Shown: piece after piece, positions 41,110 through 50,191 of the stretch | Numbering within the stretch: position 1 is the stretch's first letter | Layout of the letters: every line of letters starts with the position of its first letter | Assembly (NCBI RefSeq): GCF_003583765.1 | Contig: NZ_QXQA01000011.1 | Span: 124,001 to 188,000, forward strand | Length of the DNA: 64,000 nucleotides | Origin: Paenibacillus nanensis | GTDB lineage: Bacteria; Bacillota; Bacilli; Paenibacillales; Paenibacillaceae | Reading direction: 5' to 3' | Notes under the pieces: model-generated | What the model was told of the DNA's origin: nothing | What the model saw: the letters and a program-made list of their open reading frames with translations, nothing else | The model's database searches: none | Program-made: the position numbers and the translations under genes

Positions 41110-42129
41110 CTAAATATTTATGCTATCCAGCAGTTCCTTCATCTTCTCCATAGATGCGATAATCCGGTAGTTGCCCCGAAGCGGCTTGTAGCCCAGCTTG
41201 CGATTAATGTGAAGCATCGGGGCGTTCATCGAATCGTTGTCGGTGCGGATATAGGCGGCGCCGCGGCTTAAGCCTTCGCGGATCGCCGCCTGCTTCAGAG
41301 CCAGCGCGATTTTCCGTCCGCGGTACGCGCGGTCCACGCATGTGTATTCATGATACATGCCGTTAGTGGCGGCGATATGAATGACGTTCGCCATGCCGAC
41401 AAAGCGGCCATCATCTGCCGCAATAAAGACCAGCTCCGGCTTAAACCCGTCCACCTGGAGGTACCACTTTTTCCATTCGGTAAAGTCCGGCACATCGCCA
41501 AGATAGCCGGGAATATCCCGCATGGTTGCGGTCGAGAGCTCATAGAGCTTGCGCTCGTTTTCTTCGCTAGGCTCATCCGCGAGCGTCAGCATCTTCAGTC
41601 CGTTCTCTTGGAGCAGTCCTTCCGGGTCGCCCACCGTTAGACCGGATGCTGAAGGCTCCAGCTGCAGCACGGATTGATAGGTTTGCCGTTCGACCATAAA
41701 CCCTCGATTTTTCGCAAATTCAAGCGCCTCGGGCTGGTCATCCCACACTTCGGTGATAAAAGCGGATGCGCCAATACCGTCAGCCCAATCGTAGGCATGA
41801 CGGAGCAGCGCTTCTCCAACGCCTTGCTTGCGGACCTCCGGTTTTACCACAAGTGTCATGCATACATAACCTGGCTCCGTCCAAGGCGCGCGCCATACCC
41901 ATACATAGCCCCAAAGGTCATTTTGTCCGTTAACCGCAACCACTCGGCTCCGGTCATAGCCAAGCAGCAGGCCTTGCTCGTTCTTCCATGTATGCCCGGT
42001 CTCATACAGCTTCTTATCGTCATCCTCCAGCTTCTCAGCTGAGGTCGGCTCGGCCCAATGCGTGTTCAGCAGCTCCGCCAGCGGGGCATAGTCCTCCGGT
42101 AAACGAAGCGGTCTCAAATGAAATGTCAT
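41110..42129 (-). CDS. Tandem GNAT-domain N-acetyltransferase
   Basis: A 339-residue protein with two GNAT folds. The first has the acetyl-CoA-binding beta-4/alpha-3 signature VKPEVRKQGVGEALLRHA (about residue 97); the second has VDRAYRGRKIALALKQAA (about 268) and ends with the NRKLGYKPL strand. Tandem GNAT proteins of this kind include mycothiol synthase-like enzymes and many of unknown substrate. ATG follows AGAAGG. Divergent from a beta-mannosidase gene; a 12-bp palindrome (TGATTATAATCA, 42203-42214) lies in the gap. Acceptor unknown. Confidence 0.85.
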   Translation of the reverse strand: MTFHLRPLRLPEDYAPLAELLNTHWAEPTSAEKLEDDDKKLYETGHTWKNEQGLLLGYDRSRVVAVNGQNDLWGYVWVWRAPWTEPGYVCMTLVVKPEVRKQGVGEALLRHAYDWADGIGASAFITEVWDDQPEALEFAKNRGFMVERQTYQSVLQLEPSASGLTVGDPEGLLQENGLKMLTLADEPSEENERKLYELSTATMRDIPGYLGDVPDFTEWKKWYLQVDGFKPELVFIAADDGRFVGMANVIHIAATNGMYHEYTCVDRAYRGRKIALALKQAAIREGLSRGAAYIRTDNDSMNAPMLHINRKLGYKPLRGNYRIIASMEKMKELLDSINI

Positions 42130-42306
42130 CGATTATATACCTTCTTTCGGTCCTCTTTGAGCTGATTATGGCACGGGCTTCAGGCAGTTGAAAGGTAATA
42201 GTTGATTATAATCAGAATTGACGATGACTATGGTAATGTAAGGCCTCCCAATGGTATTCTGTAGACAATCTCTATATAAAATAGAATCGTATAACGGGAG
42301 GCCGAT

Positions 42307-44847
42307 ATGGGAGAGTGGAGACAAGTATTAAACGATTGGAAGTTCAAAGCCTGCGAAGAGAAGGAATGGCTGCCGGCTGTTGTGCCGGGCTGCGTACATA
42401 CGGATCTGCTTCGAAACGGTATAATCGCCGACCCGTTCTACGGAACGAACGAGCATGACTTGCAATGGATCGATAAGATGGATTGGGAGTATCAGGCAGC
42501 GTTTGATGTGGAGGAGCAGCAGCTGTCCGCATCGAAGCTTGAGCTGGTGTTCGACGGCTTGGACACTTACGCGGACGTTTATGTGAACGATACCCATGTC
42601 CTTTCCGCCGACAATATGTTCCGTTCATGGCGAGCGGACATTAAGCCGCTGGTCAAGGCGAAGGATAACACGTTAAAAATCCGGTTCCGCTCGCCGATTC
42701 AGGAGGATCTGCCGAAGCTGGAGAAGCTCGGTTACAGCTTGCCGGCGTCGAATGATCAATCCGATGTCGGCGGTCTTGGAGATAAAAAGGTCAGCATCTT
42801 TGCGCGCAAAGCGCCTTATCATTACGGCTGGGACTGGGGTCCCCGGTTTGTGACCAGCGGCATTTGGCGGGAAGTAAGGCTCGAAGGCTGGTCCGGCGCG
42901 CGCGTGACCGATCTGTTCATCAAGCAAGAGAAGGTGACGGCTGAGGAAGCGCAATTGTCCGCCATCGTGGAGATTGAGGCCGAAGCCGTCTTCGAAGGCG
43001 TTATTCGGCTGCAAACAGGAGAGCTATTTTGGGAGCAAGCGGTCAGTTTGATTCCCGGCCTCAATACCATTCAAATCGACGCGAAGATTGCCGAGCCGAA
43101 GCTGTGGTGGTCGAGGGGCTTAGGAGAGGCTCATCTTTACACGTTTACGGCTGAGCTTATCCGTGACGGCGGAGCCGTATCCTCCAAATCGGTTCGTACG
43201 GGTCTCCGTTCGGTCAGGCTGGTGCGGGAGAAGGATGAGAAGGGCGCTTCGTTTTATTTTGAGCTGAATGGTGTCCCGGTCTTCGCCAAAGGCGCGAACC
43301 ATATTCCGAACGACAGCTTTATTACGGAAGTGACGGACGAGAGATACCGGCATGAAATATTCGCCGCGGTCGAGTCTAACATGAACATGCTTCGCGTATG
43401 GGGCGGCGGCATTTATGAGCAGCCGATTTTCTATGAGCTCTGCGATGAGAACGGCATCATGGTGTGGCAGGACTTCATGTTCGCATGCAGTATGTACCCG
43501 GGCGATGAAGCGTTCCTGCGCAGCGTCCAGCTCGAAGCGGAGGAGAACGTCAAGCGTCTGCGCAATCACCCGTCCATCGTGCTCTGGTGCGGCAATAACG
43601 AGATCGATACCGCCTGGTCGCATTACAGCGAAGACATGGGCTGGGGCTGGAAGCAGCAATACAGTCCCGAGCTTCGGGAGAAGCTATGGGCCGATTACCA
43701 AAAGATTTTCCATCACATCCTTGCCGATGCGGTCGACGCGTATGCGCCTGGTGCCGATTACTGGCCATCCTCGCCGCTTGTCAGCTTGACCGGCGACGTG
43801 AACCAGCATTCCCACCCGCTCACGACGGAAGGGGACATTCATTATTGGGGCGTATGGCATGCCGTTGAGCCGTTCGAGAACTATAATGTGAAGATCGGCC
43901 GCTTCATGAGCGAATACGGCTTCCAATCGTTCCCTGAATATTCGACGGTTCGCACGTTCGCCGAGGAAGAGGATATGGCGCTGGAGTCGAAGGTGATGCT
44001 TGCGCATCAGAAGAACGGCAACGGCAATCGTCTGATCAAAGAATATATGGACATTTATATGAGCCAGCCGAAGGATTTCCCTTCCTTCCTCTATATGAGC
44101 CAAGTGCTGCAGGCCGAAGCGATGAAAACGGCGATTGAGGCTCACCGCCGCAAGATGCCGTATTGCATGGGCTCTCTCTATTGGCAAATGAACGATTGCT
44201 GGCCGGTCGCTTCGTGGGCCGGTATGGACTACTATGGCAAGTGGAAGGCGCTGCAGTATTACACGCGCAATAGCTTCCGCGACACGATGATTTCGATCGA
44301 GAGAAGCGATGAAGGAGTCGTGCAAATATTCGCGGTAACGGACGCACTGGAGTCGCTGCAAGGAACGGTGCGAGCTAGATTGTATGATTTTGAAGGCGTC
44401 ATGCTGAAGGAGCAGTCTGTTGACATCAGCTGTGAAGGAAACAGCTCCACCGTTGTTCTTGCGCTTAACGAACAGGAATGGCTGGAAGGGCGCGACGCGA
44501 CTTCCGTCGTGCTCGTGTCGGAGCTGATTCAGAACGGTGAACTGCTGGACAGCAAATTTTTCTATTTCGTAAAAGCGAAGGAGCTTCAGCTGGGCGCCAG
44601 CAGCGTTACCGTTGCGGAGGTGGAAGGAAGCGGGGGGACTCGCTTTACCGTTACAGCCGACCGTCTTGCGAAGCAGGTATGGTTAACCTCGGAGCAAGTG
44701 GGCATCTTCTCGGATAACTTCTTCGATCTCGTGCCGGGCGAAGTGAAGACGGTGGAATTCCGCCGAAGAGCGGAGGGCATGGCAAGCGGCCAGCCTGCGC
44801 CGGCAGGCAAGGTAGAGGCCCGTTCGATGATTGACTTCCTGCAATAA
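42307..44847 (+). CDS. Beta-mannosidase (GH2)
   Basis: An 846-residue cytoplasmic glycoside hydrolase of family 2 that releases beta-linked mannose from manno-oligosaccharides. It has the N-terminal jelly-roll domain (PGCVHTDLLRNG typical of beta-mannosidases), an Ig-like domain and the TIM barrel with the acid/base Glu in WCGNNEIDTAW (about residue 427) and the nucleophile Glu in FMSEYGFQSFP (about 533). No signal peptide. ATG follows AACGGGAGGCCGAT. It is alone, without a local transporter, and ends at a strong terminator. Confidence 0.93.
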   Translation: MGEWRQVLNDWKFKACEEKEWLPAVVPGCVHTDLLRNGIIADPFYGTNEHDLQWIDKMDWEYQAAFDVEEQQLSASKLELVFDGLDTYADVYVNDTHVLSADNMFRSWRADIKPLVKAKDNTLKIRFRSPIQEDLPKLEKLGYSLPASNDQSDVGGLGDKKVSIFARKAPYHYGWDWGPRFVTSGIWREVRLEGWSGARVTDLFIKQEKVTAEEAQLSAIVEIEAEAVFEGVIRLQTGELFWEQAVSLIPGLNTIQIDAKIAEPKLWWSRGLGEAHLYTFTAELIRDGGAVSSKSVRTGLRSVRLVREKDEKGASFYFELNGVPVFAKGANHIPNDSFITEVTDERYRHEIFAAVESNMNMLRVWGGGIYEQPIFYELCDENGIMVWQDFMFACSMYPGDEAFLRSVQLEAEENVKRLRNHPSIVLWCGNNEIDTAWSHYSEDMGWGWKQQYSPELREKLWADYQKIFHHILADAVDAYAPGADYWPSSPLVSLTGDVNQHSHPLTTEGDIHYWGVWHAVEPFENYNVKIGRFMSEYGFQSFPEYSTVRTFAEEEDMALESKVMLAHQKNGNGNRLIKEYMDIYMSQPKDFPSFLYMSQVLQAEAMKTAIEAHRRKMPYCMGSLYWQMNDCWPVASWAGMDYYGKWKALQYYTRNSFRDTMISIERSDEGVVQIFAVTDALESLQGTVRARLYDFEGVMLKEQSVDISCEGNSSTVVLALNEQEWLEGRDATSVVLVSELIQNGELLDSKFFYFVKAKELQLGASSVTVAEVEGSGGTRFTVTADRLAKQVWLTSEQVGIFSDNFFDLVPGEVKTVEFRRRAEGMASGQPAPAGKVEARSMIDFLQ

Positions 44848-44859
44848 CCAGTGCTAGAT

Positions 44860-44901
44860 CCCTGCTTCGGAGCGGCAAAGCCGTTGGAGCAGGGTTTTTT
44901 T
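44860..44901 (+). terminator. Intrinsic terminator after beta-mannosidase
   Basis: Stem CCCTGCT (44860-44866) with AGCAGGG (44888-44894), inner CGGC/GCCG pairing, then seven T residues (44895-44901). Confidence 0.9.
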
Positions 44902-44925
44902 ATGCCAACCTCTGTTCCGCATGAG

Positions 44926-45165
44926 TTACTCATTGCATGTGCGGAGGTTGAGCGTGTGGGGATTACCGCGTCCCCGGTTACTCGTGCGGTGATCAAGCGG
45001 ATAGGTTCAACGCGTTCGGAGTCCGGTCACTCATTACACGTGGGGGAATCAGGCGGATAGCTTCAAGGTGTACGGAGACAGATACTCATTATACGTGCGG
45101 TAATCAAGCGGAGACAGGTTCACCTTGTCCCGAAGATCACTCGTCACATATGCAGCAATCAGTCT
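44926..45165 (+). repeat. Degenerate ~50-55 bp tandem repeat
   Basis: Five related units starting with (T)TACTCRT or TCACTC at 44926, 44978, 45027, 45082 and 45137, each holding an ACGTG(C/G)GG-like piece, AATCA(A)G, and a GGTTCA-like segment. Divergence is high. Together with the element at 45217-45410 and loose GTCTCCATCAG copies (about 45418, 45538, 45571, 45610) it fills the 919-base gap 44848-45766, in which I see no gene. Confidence 0.6.
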
Positions 45166-45216
45166 AACAACAACAACAGCGCCGATGCTCTTTGAGCTGC
45201 GGTGGACGCATCCTGA

Positions 45217-45410
45217 GGAATAAGGACAAAAGTGCACCTATTACTTAGGATAGTATGGTCGCGGTTGAGAATAAGGACATAAGTACACCTATTTTTTAGC
45301 CAATACCCGCACTCAGGCTTCTTTTGAATTAATAGGTGTACTTATGGCGCTATTTCGGATGGTTGGTACACTTTCGATAGAAATAGGTGCACTTTTGGCG
45401 CTATTTTCAT
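45217..45410. repeat. Four-unit nested inverted-repeat element, copy 3 (best preserved)
   Basis: Units A forward 45217-45250, B forward 45266-45298, C reverse 45326-45359, D reverse 45377-45410. Outer arms carry AAAAGTGCACCTATT and its perfect complement; inner arms carry ATAAGTACACCTATT and its perfect complement. Thus the inner pair differs from the outer pair at two core positions but each matches its own partner. It lies between convergent beta-mannosidase and quinol-oxidase genes. Confidence 0.9.
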
Positions 45411-45707
45411 ATGGGGAGTCTCCATCAGGCCGCTGGTCAGAAGGGCGTGCTCCATAGGCGCGTGATAGAGAGAGGGGGTCTCCAGTGGACAAATTGGGCG
45501 AGCATCATCCCAGTTGGTGATCATTCGGTAGGCGAGCAGACTCCATCAGGCGTTTGGTCTACAGGCGCGTAGTCTCCATCAGTTGTCAGTTGTCTGGCCG
45601 ATGGACGCTCAGTCTCCATCAGACGCCTGCTCGGCAACGGTCATCCTCCACTAGCCCACCACGGGGCTGCCTCCAACAGCCCTCCAGCCCGCCGATCCCG
45701 GCAGAAT

Positions 45708-45755
45708 AAAAAAGGAAGCCGCCCGGACCAAAGCTCCGTTCGGCTTCCTTTTTTT
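45708..45755. terminator. Bidirectional terminator after the quinol oxidase operon
   Basis: AAAAAAGGAAGCCG against CGGCTTCCTTTTTTT, with inner CCGGA/TCCG pairing. Strong A and T tracts flank the stem on both sides. Confidence 0.9.
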
Positions 45756-45766
45756 AAAAAATCGGT

Positions 45767-46102
45767 TTAGCTTGCTACCGCGTTGTAGGTCATGATCCAG
45801 ATCGAGCCGGCTACGATCGTCAGCATAATGACGAGACCGAAGATCAACGCGATCAGGTTGAAGCGCGGCTTCTTCTCATCCCGGATATGCATGAAGAACA
45901 GCAGCTGAACGGCGAATTGCAGAATCGCCATCACGAGAATGAGCACCGTGGTGACTTGCTTGCTGAACATGTCGTTCATTACTGCGACCAGCGGGATGAT
46001 GGTCAGCACGATGGAAAGGATAAAGCCGATGACGTACGACTTCAAAGAGCCGTGACCGCCTTCGTGTCCTCCATGGCCGGAGTGAGCGTTATGGTTCGCC
46101 AT
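45767..46102 (-). CDS. cyoD: Quinol oxidase subunit IV
   Basis: The 111-residue smallest subunit of a haem-copper quinol oxidase. It has three membrane helices (about residues 22-42, 48-70 and 80-102) with the family motif LQFAVQLLFFMHIRDEKK. The N-terminal 18 residues are rich in His and Gly (NHNAHSGHGGHEGGHG), like the tails of two other subunits here. It is the last gene of the operon, one base after subunit III. Confidence 0.93.
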   Translation of the reverse strand: MANHNAHSGHGGHEGGHGSLKSYVIGFILSIVLTIIPLVAVMNDMFSKQVTTVLILVMAILQFAVQLLFFMHIRDEKKPRFNLIALIFGLVIMLTIVAGSIWIMTYNAVAS

Positions 46103-46103
46103 T

Positions 46104-46739
46104 CTACATCACCCCCATCAAGTAGACAATCGTGAAGACGAAGATCCATACGACGTCAAGAAAATGCCAGTACAAGCTGATAATGTTGACTTTGCGCTTC
46201 GTCACCGGCGTAATGCCGCGGCGGCTGAGCTGGATAATAAGAGCGGTCATCCAGACGAGACCGACCGAGACGTGCAGACCGTGCGTGCCGACGAGCGTAA
46301 AGAACGCGGACCAGTACGCGCTGGTGCCGATTGTTGCGCCCTCATGAACGAGGTGGATAAACTCCGTCACCTCGAGATAGATAAAGGACGCGCCAAGCAA
46401 AGCGGTGATGATCAGCCATACGATCAGGCCTTTTTTGTTGCCCCGGTTCATCTCCAGCAGCGCGATGCCGCTGGTGAAGCTGCTGGTCAGCAGGATAAAC
46501 GTCGAAGCGATAATGCCTGGAAGCTCGATCAATTCGCCTCCTGTCGGGCCGCCTGCCGTATTGAGGCGCAGCACGACGAAGGTCGCAAACAATGTGCCGA
46601 ACAAAATAACGTCGGTAATCAGGAAGAGCCAGAAGCCGAACGTCTTCATCTCTTCTTGGTCATGATGGTCATGGCCGTGATGATGATCATGCGCGGGGTG
46701 CCCGTGCGCCCCGGCATGCGGATCGATAGCGTGTGCCAT
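46104..46739 (-). CDS. cyoC: Quinol oxidase subunit III
   Basis: A 211-residue membrane subunit with five helices, matching CyoC/QoxC: FWLFLITDVILFGTLFATF, then GTHGLHVSVGLVWM and HFLDVVWIFVFT near the end. The first 30 residues are strikingly His-rich (ten or so His). Its ATG overlaps the subunit I stop by one base (TAATG), so translation is coupled. Confidence 0.95.
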   Translation of the reverse strand: MAHAIDPHAGAHGHPAHDHHHGHDHHDQEEMKTFGFWLFLITDVILFGTLFATFVVLRLNTAGGPTGGELIELPGIIASTFILLTSSFTSGIALLEMNRGNKKGLIVWLIITALLGASFIYLEVTEFIHLVHEGATIGTSAYWSAFFTLVGTHGLHVSVGLVWMTALIIQLSRRGITPVTKRKVNIISLYWHFLDVVWIFVFTIVYLMGVM

Positions 46740-48727
46740 TAGTGAGCCCCCCTTGCAGCGGCTTCCGTCCGCTCAATTTCATCTACAGGGATATAGTAAT
46801 CCGTATTATAGCTAAACGATCTTGCCAGCATACTAATAATGACTCCCGCCAGTCCAAGCACGATCATCCATTTCCAGTCCCAGACGAAGCCGAACCCGGC
46901 TACGAACCAGCAGGTGGACATGATGAACGGGATGCCCGAATTGCGCGGCATGTGGATCGGTTCGAGCGGCGCTTTCTCCGCCGCGGCAACCTCCGGAAGC
47001 TCCGCTTCGCCTCTTAGGCGGCGCTGCTTCTTCTCCCACCAATCGTCTTGGCTGGTGACAACCGGCGTGCGCGCAAAGTTGTACATCGGCGCAGGCGATG
47101 GAATCGACCATTCCAGCGTGCGGCCGTCCCAAGCGTCGCCGGAGGTTTCTTTTTTCAAGAACTTAATGCTGTGCGCGATCTGCCATACTTGGAAAATAAA
47201 CGCGAGACCCATCAGGAAGGCCCCGACCGTCGAAACGACGTTAAGCGGCTGCCAGCCCATGTCGAAGTCGTATTCGTTGAAGCGGCGTGTCATGCCCATG
47301 AGACCAAGCGCATATTGCGGCATGAAGCAGACATAGAAGCCGATGTTCCAGAACCAGAATGCCCATTTGCCGAGACCTTCGTGAAGCCTGAAGCCGAACA
47401 TTTTTGGCCACCAGTAGTATAGGCCCGCGAAATAACCGAAAACAACGCCGCCGATCAGCACCTGGTGGAAATGCGCGATCAGGAAGTAGCTGTTATGGAA
47501 CTGGAAGTCCGCAGGCGCCACCGACAGCAGCACCCCGGTCATCCCCCCGACAACGAAGCAAGGGATGAACGCGATCGTCCACAGCATCGGGGTAGGGAAC
47601 GAAAGCTTACCTCGATACATTGTAAACAGCCAGTTGAATACTTTTACACCGGTCGGTATGGCGATTAGCATTGTCGTGATCGCAAAGAACGCGTTGACGT
47701 TCGCGCCCGAGCCCATCGTAAAGAAGTGATGCGCCCATGTAAAGAACGAGAAGAAGCTGATGGACATAAGCGCGAATACCATCGATTTGTAGCCGAACAG
47801 CTTTTTCTTCGAGAACGTTGCAACAATCTCGGAGAAGATGCCGAAAGCCGGCAAAATAACGATATATACCTCAGGGTGACCCCACATCCAGATAAGGTTG
47901 ATGTACATCATCGGGTTGCCGCCGCCGTCAAGCGTAAAGAAATGTGCGCCGAGGTAGCGGTCTAAGAATAACAGGAACAGCGTTACGGTCAAAATAGGAA
48001 AAGCGAACATGATCGTGACGCAAGACGACAGCACGGACCAGCTGAACATCGGCATTTGCATCAGCTTCATGCCAGGCGCGCGCATCTTCAGAATCGTTAC
48101 GACAAAGTTAATGCCTGTCGCAAGCGAGCCGATACCGGATATTTGAATACCCCAAATATAGAAATCTTGGCCGACGCCGGGACTTCCGGACAGCTCCGAC
48201 AATGGCGGATAAGCGAGCCAGCCGGCATCCGGCGAGCCGCCGATAATAAACGATACGTTGAACAGCATCGCCCCGAAGAAGAACATCCAGAAGCTGAGGG
48301 AGTTCAGGAACGGGAAGGCGACGTCGCGCGCGCCGATCTGAAGCGGCACAACGATATTGAACAGACCGAACATCAGCGGCATCGCCATAAACAAGATCAT
48401 GATGACGCCGTGCGTCGTAAAGATCGCGTTATAGTGATCGGCGTGGAGGAACTCCAGCTGAGGCGCGGCAAGCTGCACGCGCATGAGCAGGGCGTCGACG
48501 CCGCCGCGGAACAGCATCAGGATCGATGCGATAATGTACATGATGCCAATTCTTTTGTGATCGACGGTGGTGAGCCATTCGGTCCAAAGCCAGCGCCATT
48601 TTTTGAAATAAGTCAGGGTGAATACAATCGCTACGAGCGTAATCGCAATCGAGACTTGAGCGCCAAGAATAAGCGGGTCGCCCGTAACGAAAAACTCGGA
48701 TGAAAAGTCTTTGATTTTATGCCACAT
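46739..48727 (-). CDS. cyoB: Quinol oxidase subunit I
   Basis: The 662-residue catalytic subunit of the haem-copper oxidase that reduces O2 to water and pumps protons. The cross-linked His-Tyr copper site appears in WGHPEVYIVILPAFG, the other copper His pair in THHFFTMG, and the haem ligands in AHFHQVLIGG, a form closer to CyoB (HFHN) than to aa3-600 QoxB (HFHY). The quinol-site Arg and Asp are present (FRGGVD) with the His of DHYNAIF, but the residue three after that His is Ala, where CyoB has Gln and QoxB Glu. ATG follows AAAGGAGC. Haem type (o or a) is not readable from sequence. Confidence 0.95.
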   Translation of the reverse strand: MWHKIKDFSSEFFVTGDPLILGAQVSIAITLVAIVFTLTYFKKWRWLWTEWLTTVDHKRIGIMYIIASILMLFRGGVDALLMRVQLAAPQLEFLHADHYNAIFTTHGVIMILFMAMPLMFGLFNIVVPLQIGARDVAFPFLNSLSFWMFFFGAMLFNVSFIIGGSPDAGWLAYPPLSELSGSPGVGQDFYIWGIQISGIGSLATGINFVVTILKMRAPGMKLMQMPMFSWSVLSSCVTIMFAFPILTVTLFLLFLDRYLGAHFFTLDGGGNPMMYINLIWMWGHPEVYIVILPAFGIFSEIVATFSKKKLFGYKSMVFALMSISFFSFFTWAHHFFTMGSGANVNAFFAITTMLIAIPTGVKVFNWLFTMYRGKLSFPTPMLWTIAFIPCFVVGGMTGVLLSVAPADFQFHNSYFLIAHFHQVLIGGVVFGYFAGLYYWWPKMFGFRLHEGLGKWAFWFWNIGFYVCFMPQYALGLMGMTRRFNEYDFDMGWQPLNVVSTVGAFLMGLAFIFQVWQIAHSIKFLKKETSGDAWDGRTLEWSIPSPAPMYNFARTPVVTSQDDWWEKKQRRLRGEAELPEVAAAEKAPLEPIHMPRNSGIPFIMSTCWFVAGFGFVWDWKWMIVLGLAGVIISMLARSFSYNTDYYIPVDEIERTEAAARGAH

Positions 48728-48756
48728 GAGTTAAAGCTCCTTTCGTTAACGGTGCA

Positions 48757-49749
48757 TTAATGACCCGCATGTCCTTCGTGAGAAGCGTTTGCCGCTTCGG
48801 TTTCTTCAGCGCCGTGGGAAGCATGCTCGTCGCTTGCTGCTTCTTCGTCTGTGCTTGCCTCTGCGCCGCCGCCATGATGCGAATGAGCGCCGCTGCTGCC
48901 TTCTTCTACATATTGCGTGACGATTTGCTCGAAGAGGCCTTCAGGGAAGCTGGAGAACAGCTGCACATCGGAGCGTCCCGGCTTTTGCAGTTCTTTGTAG
49001 CCGTCCATCGTCAAGGCTGGCGCGTCTGCTTTCACCTCTTCTACCCAAGCGTCGTACTCCTCTTGGGAAACGGCATCCGCGGTAAATGTCATTTGGGCAA
49101 AGTCTTCGCCGTTAAAGTTCGCGCCCGAGCCATAATAGCTGCCTTGTTCATCCGCTTGCAGATACAAGGTCATGGCCATGCCGGACATCGAGTAGAGCTG
49201 GCCGCCGAGCTGCGGAATCCAGAAGGAATTCATCGCCGTATCGGAGGTGAGCTGGAAGCGAATCGGCGTGTCTTCCGGGAACTTCACGTAGTTAACGGTC
49301 GCGATATCTTCGCCCGGATATTTGAACAGCCATTTCCAATCCATCGAAGTGACTTGAATCGTAATCGGCTCTTTATCCGAAGCGATCGCTTTAGACGGCT
49401 CAAGCTTGTACGTATAGTAGACGGTAACAGCACCGAGGATGATGATGATGACGATCGGAATGCTCCACCAGGTCACCTCAAGCTTCGTGTTATGCTCCCA
49501 TTCCGGCTTGTAAGCCGCTTTGCGTCCTGGACGATCCCGGTAGCGCCAGACGATGATCGCCGTCAGGATGAGGACGGGAACGATAATGACCGCGCAAAGA
49601 AGGGTGGAGATCAGGATCAAATCCTTCTGCGATTCCCCGATCGGTCCTTTGGGGTCAAGCACGATGTACTGCTCGCTGCTGCAGCCGGAGATCAGGAAGA
49701 CCATCGCAAGAAACAGCCCTGTTGCAAGCATTCGAAATTTACTTCTCAT
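48757..49749 (-). CDS. cyoA: Quinol oxidase subunit II (lipoprotein)
   Basis: About 330 residues: a lipoprotein signal with lipobox LISGC, two membrane helices (about 42-64 and 92-112), and a cupredoxin domain. The copper-A ligand Cys residues are absent (IPQLGGQLYSMSGM), which marks a quinol rather than a cytochrome c oxidase. The C-terminal 60 residues are acidic and His-rich. Start ATG 49749 follows AAGGAG at nine bases; a GTG three bases upstream (49752) is equally possible. First gene of the cyoABCD (qoxABCD) operon. Confidence 0.95.
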   Translation of the reverse strand: MRSKFRMLATGLFLAMVFLISGCSSEQYIVLDPKGPIGESQKDLILISTLLCAVIIVPVLILTAIIVWRYRDRPGRKAAYKPEWEHNTKLEVTWWSIPIVIIIILGAVTVYYTYKLEPSKAIASDKEPITIQVTSMDWKWLFKYPGEDIATVNYVKFPEDTPIRFQLTSDTAMNSFWIPQLGGQLYSMSGMAMTLYLQADEQGSYYGSGANFNGEDFAQMTFTADAVSQEEYDAWVEEVKADAPALTMDGYKELQKPGRSDVQLFSSFPEGLFEQIVTQYVEEGSSGAHSHHGGGAEASTDEEAASDEHASHGAEETEAANASHEGHAGH

Positions 49750-50130
49750 CACGGTACACTCCTTACATGTTCGAATTGCATCATGGTTTTGAACCTCTTA
49801 AACCTCATTAAGTACTTTGTGAAAAAATTCGCTTAACGTAGCTTACGTCAACAATAGCAGAATTGAAACGCTATTTCTGCATGGTTAACAATTACGTAAA
49901 CAATTTGACTTTTTTCCGCCATAATTTATTCACGACTTAGACATATGGCAGAATTGGAAACGATTTCTTAGGCATTGGAGGCAGGATGAAATGCGGAAAA
50001 TAATTGGGAAATAGCAGTCGTTCGAATGAACTGCCGCGGCTGTAGCGGTGACAGATTTGTTTTATTAGCACTTAGCATTGTGACGTCTTCGGCGATTATG
50101 GTCAATGGCGAAATAATGGTTAAGGGCATG
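49750..50130. other. Intergenic region upstream of the quinol oxidase operon
   Basis: About 380 bases without a gene that I can support. On the minus strand it must hold the cyoA promoter, but I find no convincing -35/-10 pair. A GCAGAA/TTCTGC inverted repeat (about 49857-49880) and AT-rich TTTACGTAATTG-like sequence are present; either may be regulatory. Confidence 0.4.
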
Positions 50131-50175
50131 AAAAAAGGCGGAATCCCAATCGCGAAGGATTGGAAATCCGCCTTT
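50131..50175 (-). terminator. Terminator of the small membrane protein gene
   Basis: AAAGGCGGA (50134-50142) with TCCGCCTTT (50167-50175) and an inner CCAAT/ATTGG. On the minus strand a run of six T follows. Confidence 0.85.
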
Positions 50176-50191
50176 CTTCTATAAAAAGCAA

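Noticed and set aside
44926-45165. CRISPR or transposon end
   Set aside because: Units are too degenerate, there is no constant repeat, transposase or target-site duplication.
48760-49836. 358-codon open frame on the + strand
   Set aside because: Antisense shadow of the subunit II gene; composition is typical of a reversed high-GC gene and no family is recognisable.
49985-50008. Seven-codon leader peptide ATG frame
   Set aside because: Too short, without a ribosome site or attenuator structure.
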